Below, piece after piece: positions 43,888 through 52,045 of a DNA stretch of 64,000 nt (position 1 is the first letter of the stretch; the number at the start of each line of letters is the position of its first letter). Source of the DNA: Microbacterium karelineae (GTDB taxonomy: Bacteria; Actinomycetota; Actinomycetes; Actinomycetales; Microbacteriaceae). The position numbers and the translations under genes are program-made. The notes under the pieces are model-generated. The model worked only from the letters and a program-made list of their open reading frames with translations. It was not told where the DNA came from and made no database searches. The stretch spans positions 496,001 through 560,000 of the forward strand of contig NZ_WFIX01000191.1 in the NCBI RefSeq assembly GCF_009745985.1, in the 5' to 3' direction.

Positions 43888-45065
43888 GCCTGCTCGCGAC
43901 GACCGAGAGCGCCGAGCGCGCCCCCCGCGGATCCCGCGCCCGCCGCGCGTGGGGATGGATCGCCGTGATCGCGGCCATCGTGATCGTCGGATCGCTCATC
44001 GCGGTGTTCGAGCGCGACTGGTCGGCCCCCGACCGGTTCGACGCCGACAGCCCCCGCTACGACGGCGCGCGGGCGATCGCGACGCTGCTCGGCGAGCAGG
44101 GCGTCGCCGTCGAGCAGCTCGACCGCGTGGCCGATGTGCGCGAGCGGATCGGATCCGGCGCGACCCTCGCGATCACCGACGCGTCGATCCTCGACGTCGA
44201 CGTGCTGCGCGAGCTCGCGGGAGCGGCGAGGAGCACCGTGATCCTCGACGCCGACTTCGCGAGCATGGACGTGTTCTTCCCCGGCATCGGCTACGGCGGC
44301 TCCGGGTCCGGCGCCGTCGCCCCGGACTGCGGGCTCCCCGCGGCGTCGAACGCCGGCGCGATCCTCCCCGGAACCCTCTACTCGTCGGGCGATCCCGCCA
44401 TCGCCGCCTGCTACCCCGCCGGCGAGGGGTACGCGCTGCTGCAGGCCGATGTCGACGCCGACTCGACCCTGACGCTCCTCGACGGCGAGGCCATCCTCGT
44501 CAACGACGCGCTCGACCAGGAGGGCCACGCGGCCCTCGCCCTCGGCCTGCTCGGTCAGGCAGACGACCTCGTCTGGTACACCCCGACGTACGCCGACCCG
44601 GAGGCCGCCGACGGCGCGCCCGTGCTCGGCGACTTCGTGCCGACATGGGTGACCCCGGCGATCATCCTCGGCGCGTTCGTCGCCGCGGCCGCCGCCGTGT
44701 GGCGTGGGCGGCGCTTCGGCCCCCTCGTCGCCGAGACGCTGCCGGTGACGGTGCGGGCAGGCGAGACGCTCGAGGGACGCGCGCGGCTCTACCGCGCGGG
44801 CGGGGATCCGGCGCACGCGATGGCCGCCCTGAGGCGCGGCGCGCGGGTGCGGATGTCCCGCCGCCTCGGGCTGCCTGCCGACGCCGACGCCGCGCAGCTG
44901 GCGCGCGGTCTCGGCGGCGTGCTGAACCGCGATCCGCAGGCCGTGCACGCCGTGCTCACCTCCGAGCCACACGATGACGCGGAGTTCGCCGACGCGGGTG
45001 CGCGCCTGCGCGAGCTCGAAGACGCCCTGGAAGACGCAGACCCCTGGGAAGGACGCACACGATGA
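43884..45065 (+). CDS. DUF4350 domain-containing membrane protein
   Basis: A 393-residue protein with two membrane helices (about 22-42 and 255-275). Between them is a DUF4350 domain (about 50-200: SPRYDGARAIATLLGEQGV, LAITDASIL, VLVNDALDQEGHAALALGLLG-type segments), which resembles the GATase-like/IFT52-type fold and is probably exposed outside the cell. The C-terminal 110 residues are a cytoplasmic helical region. It is predicted to be part of a membrane complex served by the MoxR ATPase encoded next, with which it overlaps by 4 nt. Confidence 0.85.
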   Translation: MSLLATTESAERAPRGSRARRAWGWIAVIAAIVIVGSLIAVFERDWSAPDRFDADSPRYDGARAIATLLGEQGVAVEQLDRVADVRERIGSGATLAITDASILDVDVLRELAGAARSTVILDADFASMDVFFPGIGYGGSGSGAVAPDCGLPAASNAGAILPGTLYSSGDPAIAACYPAGEGYALLQADVDADSTLTLLDGEAILVNDALDQEGHAALALGLLGQADDLVWYTPTYADPEAADGAPVLGDFVPTWVTPAIILGAFVAAAAAVWRGRRFGPLVAETLPVTVRAGETLEGRARLYRAGGDPAHAMAALRRGARVRMSRRLGLPADADAAQLARGLGGVLNRDPQAVHAVLTSEPHDDAEFADAGARLRELEDALEDADPWEGRTR

Positions 45066-46129
45066 CCGATGCCGCCCCGCTCCACCCGGCGCCCCCGAAG
45101 CAGGCCGCGCCGCCCGCGCCTCAGCAGCCCGCGCCGCCCCAGCAGGCTGCGCCACAGCAGCCCGCGCCGCGGCTGGATCCCGACGCCGAGCGCCTGCGGC
45201 AGGCCGTCGCGCGCGTGCGCACCGAGGTCGGCAAGGCGGTCGTCGGGCAGGACGGCGCCGTCAGCGGCCTGCTCATCGCGCTGCTCGCCCGCGGCCACGC
45301 GCTCCTCGAGGGCGTGCCCGGCGTCGCCAAGACCCTCATGGTGCGCAGCTTCAGTCGCGCGCTCGGGCTCGACACGAAGCGCGTGCAGTTCACGCCGGAC
45401 CTCATGCCGGGCGACGTCTCGGGATCCCTCGTCTACGACGCCAAGACGGGCGAGTTCGAGTTCCGCGAGGGCCCCGTCTTCACGAACGTGCTGCTCGCCG
45501 ACGAGATCAACCGCACGCCACCGAAGACGCAGTCCGCGCTGCTCGAGGCGATGGAGGAGCGCCAGGTCTCGAGCGACGGCGTCACGCGGCCGCTGCCCGA
45601 GCCGTTCCTCGTGGCCGCGACGCAGAACCCGATCGAGCACGAGGGCACCTACACGCTGCCCGAGGCCCAGCTCGACCGATTCCTCCTGAAGCTGTCCATC
45701 CGGGTGCCCGAGCGCGATGCCGAGATCGACGTGCTGCGGCGCCACGCGTCGGGCTTCACGCCGCGCGACCTCGGCGCGGTCGAGGCGGCCGTGACGCCCG
45801 AGGAGATCCTCGAGGCGCAGCGTTCGGTCGACCGCGTCTCGGCGACCGACGATGTGCTCGCCTACATCGTCGACCTCGCCCGCGCGAGCCGCGAGGCCGC
45901 GTCGGTGGCGGTGGGAGCGAGCCCGCGCGCCGCGACGGCGCTGCTCGCGGCGGCGAAGGCCTGGGCATGGCTCGGCGGCTACCCGGCGATCACACCCGAC
46001 CACGTGCAGGCGATGCTCACGCCCGTGTGGCGGCACCGCATCCAGCTGCGCCCGGACGCCGAGATCGAGGGCGTCTCGGTCGACGCCGTGCTCGCGTCGG
46101 TGCTGCGCCAGACGGCCGTCCCCCGCTGA
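45062..46129 (+). CDS. MoxR-family AAA+ ATPase
   Basis: A 355-residue ATPase with a Gln/Pro/Ala-rich N-terminal 40 residues, then the MoxR core: Walker A GVPGVAKT, RVQFTPDLMPGDVSGS, Walker B VLLADEINRTPPKTQSALLE and sensor AATQNPIEHEGTYTLPEAQLDRF. MoxR proteins act as chaperones that mature or insert cofactors into partner complexes, often with VWA or DUF58 proteins. The Pro/Gln tail is unusual. It precedes the DUF58 gene by 10 bases, the classical pairing. Confidence 0.95.
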   Translation: MTDAAPLHPAPPKQAAPPAPQQPAPPQQAAPQQPAPRLDPDAERLRQAVARVRTEVGKAVVGQDGAVSGLLIALLARGHALLEGVPGVAKTLMVRSFSRALGLDTKRVQFTPDLMPGDVSGSLVYDAKTGEFEFREGPVFTNVLLADEINRTPPKTQSALLEAMEERQVSSDGVTRPLPEPFLVAATQNPIEHEGTYTLPEAQLDRFLLKLSIRVPERDAEIDVLRRHASGFTPRDLGAVEAAVTPEEILEAQRSVDRVSATDDVLAYIVDLARASREAASVAVGASPRAATALLAAAKAWAWLGGYPAITPDHVQAMLTPVWRHRIQLRPDAEIEGVSVDAVLASVLRQTAVPR

Positions 46130-46139
46130 TCCGGCGCGC

Positions 46140-47450
46140 GTGTTCCTCTCCGGCCGCTTCCCGCTCCTCGTCGCCACGGGCGTCGTGCCGCTCGTGCTGC
46201 TCACCGCCGTCGGCGCGGACCCGTGGCTCGTGCTGGGCGGGTGGATCCTGCTCGCCGCGATCCTCGGCGCGATCGACGTGCTCGCCGCGCCGGCCCCGGG
46301 CGCGCTGCGCGTGTCGCGCGATGTCCCGGCGCGCGCGAAGCTCGGCGACGACGTACGCACCCGGGTGCAGCTGATCAATACGGGCGCGCGCACGATCCGG
46401 GCGCGCGTGCGCGACGCCTGGCAGCCCACGGCGGGGGCGACTGGTGGGCGGACGCGCGTCGTGATCCCCGCGCGCGAGTCGCGCACGATCGATGTGCCGC
46501 TCCTCCCACGGCGGCGCGGCGAGCTGCGCAGCGAGTTCGTCGCCGTGCGGATCCTCGGGCCGCTCGGCTTCGCGGGTCGACAGGCGAGTCTCGACGCTCC
46601 CGGGGCGATCCGGATCCTCCCGCCGTTCCGCGCCCGCCGCCACCTCGCGAGCCGCGTGCAGCGTCTGCGCGAGCTCGACGGGTCCACGTCGCTGCAGGTG
46701 CGCGGTCAGGGCACGGAGTTCGACTCGCTGCGGGAGTACGTGCGCGGTGACGATGTGCGCTCGATCGACTGGCGTGCGACGGCCCGCGCGACGACGACGA
46801 TGCTGCGCACGTGGCGCCCCGAGCGCGACCGCCATGTGACGATCATCCTCGACACGGGGCGCACGGCGGCGGCCCGCGTGGGCGACGAGACGCGCCTCGA
46901 CGCGACCTTCGAGGCGGCGCTGCTGCTCGCGGCGCTCGCGAACAAAGCGGGCGACCACGTGCACGTGCTCGCCTTCGATCGCTTCGTCCGGGCGCGCGTG
47001 ACGGGCGTCGACGGACCGCGGCTGCTGCCCGAGATCACCGACGCGCTCGCGCCCGTCGAGGCGCAGCTCATCGACACCGACTGGGATCACGCGCTGCACG
47101 AGGCGGGGCGCCTCGCGCGGCGGCCGAGCCTCGTCGTGATCCTCACGGCGCAGGAGTCGCTGTCGAGTTCGCGCGACTTCCTCACCCGTCTGCAGGCGCT
47201 CCCGGGCGGATCCACGACGGTCCTCGTCGGCACCGTCACCGACGCGGCCCTCACGGACGCGGCGCGCGGCGGCGGATCCGTCACCGACCTCTATCGTGCG
47301 GCGGCCGCCGAGGCGACGGGTCGCGACGCCGAGCTCGTCGCCCGCGCCATGTCACGCGCCGGTGCCGAGGCCCTCGCCGATACGCCGGAGAAGCTCCCAC
47401 CCCGCATCGCCGACCGCTACCTCGCGCTGAAGAAGGCCGGGCGGCTGTAG
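46140..47450 (+). CDS. DUF58 domain-containing (VWA-like) membrane protein
   Basis: A 436-residue protein with two membrane helices at the N-terminus (about 8-45), a beta-rich domain (about 55-180) and the DUF58 core FDSLREYVRGDDVRSIDWRAT (about 200-220), followed by a VWA-like fold with ATIILDTGRTAAARVG. DUF58 proteins are the usual MoxR partners. I chose the GTG at 46140, 10 bases after the MoxR stop, because the family's hydrophobic start begins there; the longer frame runs antisense-like through MoxR. Confidence 0.88.
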   Translation: MFLSGRFPLLVATGVVPLVLLTAVGADPWLVLGGWILLAAILGAIDVLAAPAPGALRVSRDVPARAKLGDDVRTRVQLINTGARTIRARVRDAWQPTAGATGGRTRVVIPARESRTIDVPLLPRRRGELRSEFVAVRILGPLGFAGRQASLDAPGAIRILPPFRARRHLASRVQRLRELDGSTSLQVRGQGTEFDSLREYVRGDDVRSIDWRATARATTTMLRTWRPERDRHVTIILDTGRTAAARVGDETRLDATFEAALLLAALANKAGDHVHVLAFDRFVRARVTGVDGPRLLPEITDALAPVEAQLIDTDWDHALHEAGRLARRPSLVVILTAQESLSSSRDFLTRLQALPGGSTTVLVGTVTDAALTDAARGGGSVTDLYRAAAAEATGRDAELVARAMSRAGAEALADTPEKLPPRIADRYLALKKAGRL

Positions 47451-47498
47451 GGCCGGGCCACAGAACCGAATCATTCAGAACAAGCTAGGATCGTGGGG

Positions 47499-47933
47499 AT
47501 GACCATCCCCGCGACGCGAGAGCCGGCCGCCCCGGACATGCTCCGCCGCGCCGGCCTCCGCGTGACGGCCCAGCGCACGGCGGTGCTCGACGCGCTCTCG
47601 GGGATGCCGCACGCCGCCGTCGACGAGCTCCACGAGCGGGTGCAGGACCGGATCCCGGGCATCGCGCTGCAGACGGTCCACGGCATCGTGAACGACCTCA
47701 CGGCGGCGGGCATCGCGCAGCGGGTGAGCCTCCCGGGCGCGGCGAGCGCGCTCTACGAGCTCGCGCGCGGCGACAACCACCACCACGTGCAGTGCGTGGT
47801 GTGCGGACGGGTCGAAGACGTCGAGTGCGTCGTCGGCGAGGCCCCGTGCCTCCATCCGAGCCACACCCACGACATGCGCATCCTCGAGGCGACCATCACC
47901 TTCCGCGGCATCTGCGCCGGCTGCAAGAGCTGA
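47499..47933 (+). CDS. Fur-family (FurA/PerR-like) metalloregulator
   Basis: A 144-residue regulator with an N-terminal winged helix (MLRRAGLRVTAQRTAVLDAL, residues about 14-80) and a metal-binding dimer domain: histidines in DNHHHVQC, a CxxC pair (QCVVCG) and a second (ICAGC) that would hold structural zinc. The sequence is closest in style to FurA/PerR peroxide sensors, but no catalase or iron gene is adjacent. TAGGAT (47486-47491) lies 7 nt before the ATG, and a GAATCATTC palindrome (47468-47476) overlaps the promoter, a possible autoregulatory site. It sits between DUF58 and SpoIIM genes that are often neighbours. Confidence 0.9.
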   Translation: MTIPATREPAAPDMLRRAGLRVTAQRTAVLDALSGMPHAAVDELHERVQDRIPGIALQTVHGIVNDLTAAGIAQRVSLPGAASALYELARGDNHHHVQCVVCGRVEDVECVVGEAPCLHPSHTHDMRILEATITFRGICAGCKS

Positions 47934-48032
47934 GCCGCGTTCTGAGGCGAGGCGAACTCGTCGAGGAAACGCATTCCGCGCCCGCATCCGCCTCGTCTCG
48001 GCGAATCCGCCTCATCTCGGAACCGACGCGCC

Positions 48033-49028
48033 TCAGCCGGCGACGAGGCGCTCGGTGCCGGCCTCGTACTCCGTGAGGTCGCCGGTCTCGCCGGCGGCGA
48101 CCGCGCGGCGGCCGACGAACAGCATGTAGAAGACGAAGACGCCGAGCGCGAGCGCGCCGATGCCGATCTTGACCGCGTGCGGCCAGTCCTGGCGCGTGAT
48201 GTAGCCCTCGACGAGGCCGGAGAGGCCCAGGAACACCACGAGGCCGATGACGACGGTCGCGAGAGCCCGCCCCTCGGTCGCGAGGGCGGATCCGCGCGAA
48301 CGCGCGCCGGGAGCGATCCAGGCCCAGAAGATCCGCAGCCCCGCGGCGCCGGCGACGAAGATGCACGTCATCTCGAGCTGGCCGTGCGGGAGGATGTACA
48401 GCAGGAAGTCGTCGCCGTGGCCGAACCAGCCCATCACGGCCGCGGACGTCCCGAGGCCGACCGCGTTCTGCATGATCACGTAGACCGGCCAGATGCCGGT
48501 GATTCCGAACATGATGCACTGCGCCGCGATCCACGCATTGTTCGTCCACACCATGCCCGCGAAGACGCCCTCCGCGTGCTCGCTGTAGTAGGCGACGAAG
48601 TCCTCTTCGGCGTACTTCTCGAGCTGCGCCTCGTCACCGAGGGCCGCCATATACGCGGGATCCTGCTGCACCCACCATCCGACGAGCGCCGTGATGCCGA
48701 CGAACGCGAGCGCGACGACGAGCACGTCCCAGCGGATCCGGTACAGCGCCGCGGGCAGCTGGCGCGCGAAGAAGCGCGGAATCTGACGCATCACGTTCTC
48801 GGGGGCGCCCGTCAGCTTGAGCCGCGCACGGGCGAGGATGTTCGACACGTAGTCGCCGGCCGGGGTGCGCCCGACCGAGGTCTTGATGTCGGCCAGGTCG
48901 GCCGACGCCGCGCGGTACAGGTGCACGAACTCGTCGGTCTCCGGCCCCGTGAGGCGGCGACGGCGCGCGAGTTCGTCGAGGCGGTCCCACTCCGGGCGGC
49001 GCTCATCGATCATCGCGTCGAGGTTCAC
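48033..49028 (-). CDS. Stage II sporulation protein M-like (SpoIIM/DUF95) membrane protein
   Basis: A 331-residue membrane protein with six or so helices. NLDAMIDERRPEWDRLDELARR opens the family domain, followed by GDYVSNILARARLKLTG and PHGQLEMTCIFVAGAAGLR, the conserved PHG motif of the group. In non-sporulating actinobacteria these proteins cluster with RDD, MoxR and DUF58 genes; their job is unknown. I chose GTG 49028 because the conserved domain starts there and TACAGT (49036-49041) lies 7 nt upstream. An ATG at 49046 would make its start codon overlap that of the divergent RDD gene. Confidence 0.85.
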   Translation of the reverse strand: MNLDAMIDERRPEWDRLDELARRRRLTGPETDEFVHLYRAASADLADIKTSVGRTPAGDYVSNILARARLKLTGAPENVMRQIPRFFARQLPAALYRIRWDVLVVALAFVGITALVGWWVQQDPAYMAALGDEAQLEKYAEEDFVAYYSEHAEGVFAGMVWTNNAWIAAQCIMFGITGIWPVYVIMQNAVGLGTSAAVMGWFGHGDDFLLYILPHGQLEMTCIFVAGAAGLRIFWAWIAPGARSRGSALATEGRALATVVIGLVVFLGLSGLVEGYITRQDWPHAVKIGIGALALGVFVFYMLFVGRRAVAAGETGDLTEYEAGTERLVAG

Positions 49029-49032
49029 CTGA

Positions 49033-49041
49033 TTAACTGTA
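49033..49041. promoter_or_regulatory. Overlapping divergent -10 boxes
   Basis: On the minus strand TACAGT (49036-49041) is 7 nt from the SpoIIM-like GTG. On the plus strand TTAACT (49033-49038) is 6 nt from the RDD ATG. The two boxes overlap by 3 bp, so both leaderless genes would start from the same DNA segment and one polymerase would exclude the other. Confidence 0.5.
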
Positions 49042-49044
49042 CGC

Positions 49045-49911
49045 ATGTCCACGTCCGCTCTCACGGGCCCCAGGGGACCCCGCGCGCTCGTCGCGGACGA
49101 CGAGGTCCTCACGGGCGAGGCCGTCGCCCTCGACCTGCAGCCGATCGGCCTCGGCATGCGCGTGCTCGGCGGCTTCATCGACGCCGTGCTCGCCTGGGCG
49201 ATCTACCTCGTCGTGCTGCTGTGGGGCGTCGCCTCGCTCATCGATGCCGGGATCCTCGGGCCGGGCACCTTCCAGATCTTCGCGATCGTCCTCCTCATCG
49301 TGAGCTTCGCGGTCGTCCCGATCACGGTCGAGACCCTCACCCGCGGCCGCAGCCTCGGCAAGCTCGCCGCGGGAGGGCGCATCGTGCGCACCGACGGCGG
49401 CGCGATCGGCTTCCGCCACGCGTTCATCCGCGGCATCGTCGGCGTGCTCGAGGTGTACATGACCGTCGGCGGCATCGCCCTGCTCGTCGGCGTCTTCACG
49501 CCGCGCGCGCAGCGCCTCGGCGACCTCGTGGCGGGCACATACAGCGAGCGCGCCCGGCGCCCCCCGCTGCCGCCGCCCGCTCCCGGAATCCCCGAGCCCC
49601 TCACAGGATGGGCCGAGATCGCCGACGTCGCGCGGCTGCCCGACCGACTCGACGCGCAGGTCACGCGGTTCGCGGCGGGCGCGGCGCGCATGAACCCCGC
49701 GGTGCGCGCCCGGATCTCGGCCGAGCTCGCGAACGACGTGCGCCCGTTCGTCTCCCCTGTGCCCGATGTGCCGCCCGAGCTGCTCCTCGCGGGCGTCGCC
49801 GCCGTGCGCCGCGAGCGCGACCGCGCGACCCTCCGCACCGAGCGCGAGCGCGCGGCGATCCTCGGCGGCGAGGATCCCATGACGGGCGCGCCGCTCGACG
49901 CCGCGCGCTGA
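49045..49911 (+). CDS. RDD-family membrane protein
   Basis: A 288-residue protein. The RDD domain (about 30-170) starts with LQPIGLGMRVLGGFIDAVLAW, containing the Arg and Asp that name the family, and contains three helices with TRGRSLGKLAAGGRIVRTDG between the second and third. The C-terminal 110 residues are soluble and helical (RARISAELANDVRPF) with an arginine-rich end. RDD proteins include Na+/H+ antiporter-like members and partners of SpoIIM-like proteins, the pairing seen here in divergent orientation. Confidence 0.9.
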   Translation: MSTSALTGPRGPRALVADDEVLTGEAVALDLQPIGLGMRVLGGFIDAVLAWAIYLVVLLWGVASLIDAGILGPGTFQIFAIVLLIVSFAVVPITVETLTRGRSLGKLAAGGRIVRTDGGAIGFRHAFIRGIVGVLEVYMTVGGIALLVGVFTPRAQRLGDLVAGTYSERARRPPLPPPAPGIPEPLTGWAEIADVARLPDRLDAQVTRFAAGAARMNPAVRARISAELANDVRPFVSPVPDVPPELLLAGVAAVRRERDRATLRTERERAAILGGEDPMTGAPLDAAR

Positions 49912-49925
49912 CGGGCGCGCCGCGC

Positions 49926-50132
49926 TCAGCCGCGGAACGCCTCGTGGCGCAGGACGACCCAGCCCTGCGGCACGGACAGCCGGTCGGTGTGCTGCGCGCA
50001 GAGGTCGTGGGCGTGCGGATCATCGCCCGCGCCGAGCGGCCCGAGCGCGGCCATGCGCCCCTCGTAGTCGAAGGTCAGCGTCGACACCGCCTCACGGCGG
50101 CAGCTGACCTTCGAGCAGATTCGTTCACCCAC
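49926..50132 (-). CDS. DUF3499-family small protein
   Basis: A 68-residue protein with cysteine-rich start GERICSKVSCRREAVSTLTF, then GPLGAGDDPHAHDLCAQHTDRLSVPQGWVV, which is the DUF3499 pattern; the cysteines and histidines may bind zinc. The family sits beside the Rv3259-like gene throughout actinobacteria and has no known function. I chose the GTG at 50132 because TATGCT (50140-50145) is 7 nt upstream; an ATG four codons earlier overlaps that box. Confidence 0.85.
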   Translation of the reverse strand: MGERICSKVSCRREAVSTLTFDYEGRMAALGPLGAGDDPHAHDLCAQHTDRLSVPQGWVVLRHEAFRG

Positions 50133-50139
50133 ACACGAG

Positions 50140-50149
50140 AGCATATGCT
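50140..50149. promoter_or_regulatory. Symmetric bidirectional -10 element AGCATATGCT
   Basis: This perfect 10-bp palindrome provides TATGCT on both strands. It ends 7 nt before the DUF3499 GTG on the minus strand and 6 nt before the Rv3259-like ATG on the plus strand, so one element should drive two leaderless divergent genes. Confidence 0.6.
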
Positions 50150-50155
50150 GGCGGC

Positions 50156-50620
50156 ATGAGATGGTTCGATCGTGCGCGCCGCGATCGCCAGGATCCACAG
50201 GTTCCCGCCCCGCGTGCCGCCAGACATGGAAGGCACGGCCGCGTCGGCCGAAGCCTCGTCACCAAGCCGCCGCTCCCCTCGGTCGGCTCGCGGTTCGACC
50301 GCTTCGACGTCGCCGTGACGTCGACGGCCGACTTCCTCCGCGCGACGTGGCCCGAGCTGCAGGGGGTGCGCTTCGAGGTCGGCAGCATGCCGATCCACGA
50401 GTCGGACGGCGAGGTGCCGCGCTGGTCGATCGACCGCGAACGCGCGCTCATCGTCATCTACCGCGTCGCGGTCGAGCGCCTCTCGAAGGCGCACGGCGTG
50501 CCGATGCACCGCGCCGACGCGTTCCACCGGCGCGTGCTCATCGAGGGCGCCGTCTTCCGCGCCGCGGGCGAGTACCTCGGCAAGGATCCCTGGGATCTCG
50601 GGGCGGATCCCTTCCACTGA
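50156..50620 (+). CDS. Rv3259-like metallopeptidase-fold protein lacking HExxH
   Basis: A 154-residue protein. The first 45 residues are basic and disordered. The rest follows the pattern of the zincin_1 (DUF1025) family as found in M. tuberculosis Rv3259: FDRFDVAVTSTADFL, an ALIVIYRVAVERLSKAH strand-helix, then FHRRVLIEGAVFRAAGEYLG where active zincins carry HExxH. The zinc motif is absent, so it is probably not a peptidase. Synteny with DUF3499 and nearby whiB2 supports the assignment. Leaderless start as described for the shared promoter. Confidence 0.7.
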   Translation: MRWFDRARRDRQDPQVPAPRAARHGRHGRVGRSLVTKPPLPSVGSRFDRFDVAVTSTADFLRATWPELQGVRFEVGSMPIHESDGEVPRWSIDRERALIVIYRVAVERLSKAHGVPMHRADAFHRRVLIEGAVFRAAGEYLGKDPWDLGADPFH

Positions 50621-50650
50621 CGCGCGGTGAGCGTCACGCGGCGCGCGTCA
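50618..50650. terminator. Terminator-like inverted repeat between convergent genes
   Basis: TGACGCGC (50618-50625) and GCGCGTCA (50643-50650) are exact inverted copies, with a smaller GTGA/TCAC pair inside. The element spans the 27-bp gap and both stop codons. Confidence 0.45.
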
Positions 50651-52045
50651 CGGCGCGACGGTGATCGCCTCGGGCTCGGCGGGGTCCGGCTCGAGGGGGA
50701 ACGACGCGATCGCGCCGTCCGCGGCGACACCGGCGGATCCCGCGACCCGGCCGCTCACGACCGTCACGCGGTAGGTCTGTGCGTCGTCGACGACGTGGGT
50801 CGTCGAGCGCCCGGGCCCGATCTCGATCGACTGCGCGTCGCCGCCCGACACCGGTTCGACCGCGACCTCGGCCGGATCGTCGCCGAGGTTCGCGAAGCTC
50901 AGCGCGAAGGCGCCGTCGGGGCCCGCCGGCACGCTCGCGAGGCTCTCCGCCGTGAGCGGCTCTCCCGGCGCGAACCAGGCGTAGTCGTCGCCGGCGACCT
51001 GGCGCACGGCCGCGACGAACGGCGTGTCGCCCGACAGGCGCACGGCGTAGCTGCCGGGTTCGAGCGCGTCGAAGCCGACGCTCACCGGCACATCGGGCGA
51101 CAGCTGCGCCGTCTGCTCGACCACCCGCTCGCCCGTCGCCTCGTCGACGATCGCGACGTCGACGGATCCCTCGACGCCCGCCGTGCCGAGCAGGCGCAGC
51201 TGCGTCGGGTCGTCGTCCGATTCCGCCGCGGATCCCGTCACGAGCACGCGCGGGATCACCGCGTCGGTCGCCGGGATCGTGCCGGGCTGCAGGTCGACGC
51301 CGCGCGGATCGAGGGTGACGACGCGGCTCGACTGCAGGGTCGTCCGCACGGGCGCGCCCTCGGCGGTCACGCGGATGACGGGGCTCTGCTCCTCGCCCGC
51401 GATGCTCGCCACGGGGATCGCGCGCTGCGAGCGCGGCGGGAGGGCGATCTCGCCGTTGGACGGCGTGCGGTGCCCGTCGACGCCGTACACCGACACCGAC
51501 ACGGTCGCCGCGACGTCGGAGGGGTTCGCGATCGTGAGGATGTCGGTGGTGCCGGTCGCGACCGTCGCCCCCGCGATCCACGATTCGGGGCTCGCGGATC
51601 GGCAGGCCGACGCGACGAAGCCACGCATATCGGTCTCGTCCGCCGCGGCGGATCCGGCGGCCGCGATCGAGACCGCGTCGCCGCCCTCGGGGAGCTGCGA
51701 GACGACGAGCGAGGAGGCGACCCCCGGCAGCTCGACGGCGGCTTCCGATGCGGGCTCCTCGTCGAGCGAGCTGCGCATCGTGAACGACAGATCGGTCGCC
51801 GCGTCGAGCCCGGAGGCGTCGCTCGCGTTGCGCCCGAGCGCGAGGAGCGGGCCGTCGCACGCGAGCACGGTCTCCGCCGCGACGGGCGTGACGTCGACGC
51901 GGGGCGCCACGGGCGCTCTGTCCGACGGGCCGGTCGCGCCGATGAGCGGCCACGGCTGCACGGCGGCGCCGACGGCGGCCGCGGCGAGGAGGATGCCTGC
52001 GGCGGATCCGGCGATGCGGCGCGTCAGCCTGCGGCGGTCGGTCAT
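50648..52045 (-). CDS. DUF5719-family exported protein
   Basis: A 465-residue protein with an N-terminal membrane anchor or signal (about 10-32, RIAGSAAGILLAAAAVGAAV) and an all-beta extracytoplasmic region with repeated immunoglobulin-like segments (DILTIANPSDVAATVSVSVYG, GAFALSFANLGDDPAEVAVEP). These NPS/NLG repeats are typical of DUF5719. The partner is invariably the large glycosyltransferase encoded upstream, with which it overlaps by 4 nt. It may act as a scaffold or acceptor-binding protein at the membrane surface; the function is unknown. Confidence 0.8.
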   Translation of the reverse strand: MTDRRRLTRRIAGSAAGILLAAAAVGAAVQPWPLIGATGPSDRAPVAPRVDVTPVAAETVLACDGPLLALGRNASDASGLDAATDLSFTMRSSLDEEPASEAAVELPGVASSLVVSQLPEGGDAVSIAAAGSAAADETDMRGFVASACRSASPESWIAGATVATGTTDILTIANPSDVAATVSVSVYGVDGHRTPSNGEIALPPRSQRAIPVASIAGEEQSPVIRVTAEGAPVRTTLQSSRVVTLDPRGVDLQPGTIPATDAVIPRVLVTGSAAESDDDPTQLRLLGTAGVEGSVDVAIVDEATGERVVEQTAQLSPDVPVSVGFDALEPGSYAVRLSGDTPFVAAVRQVAGDDYAWFAPGEPLTAESLASVPAGPDGAFALSFANLGDDPAEVAVEPVSGGDAQSIEIGPGRSTTHVVDDAQTYRVTVVSGRVAGSAGVAADGAIASFPLEPDPAEPEAITVAP

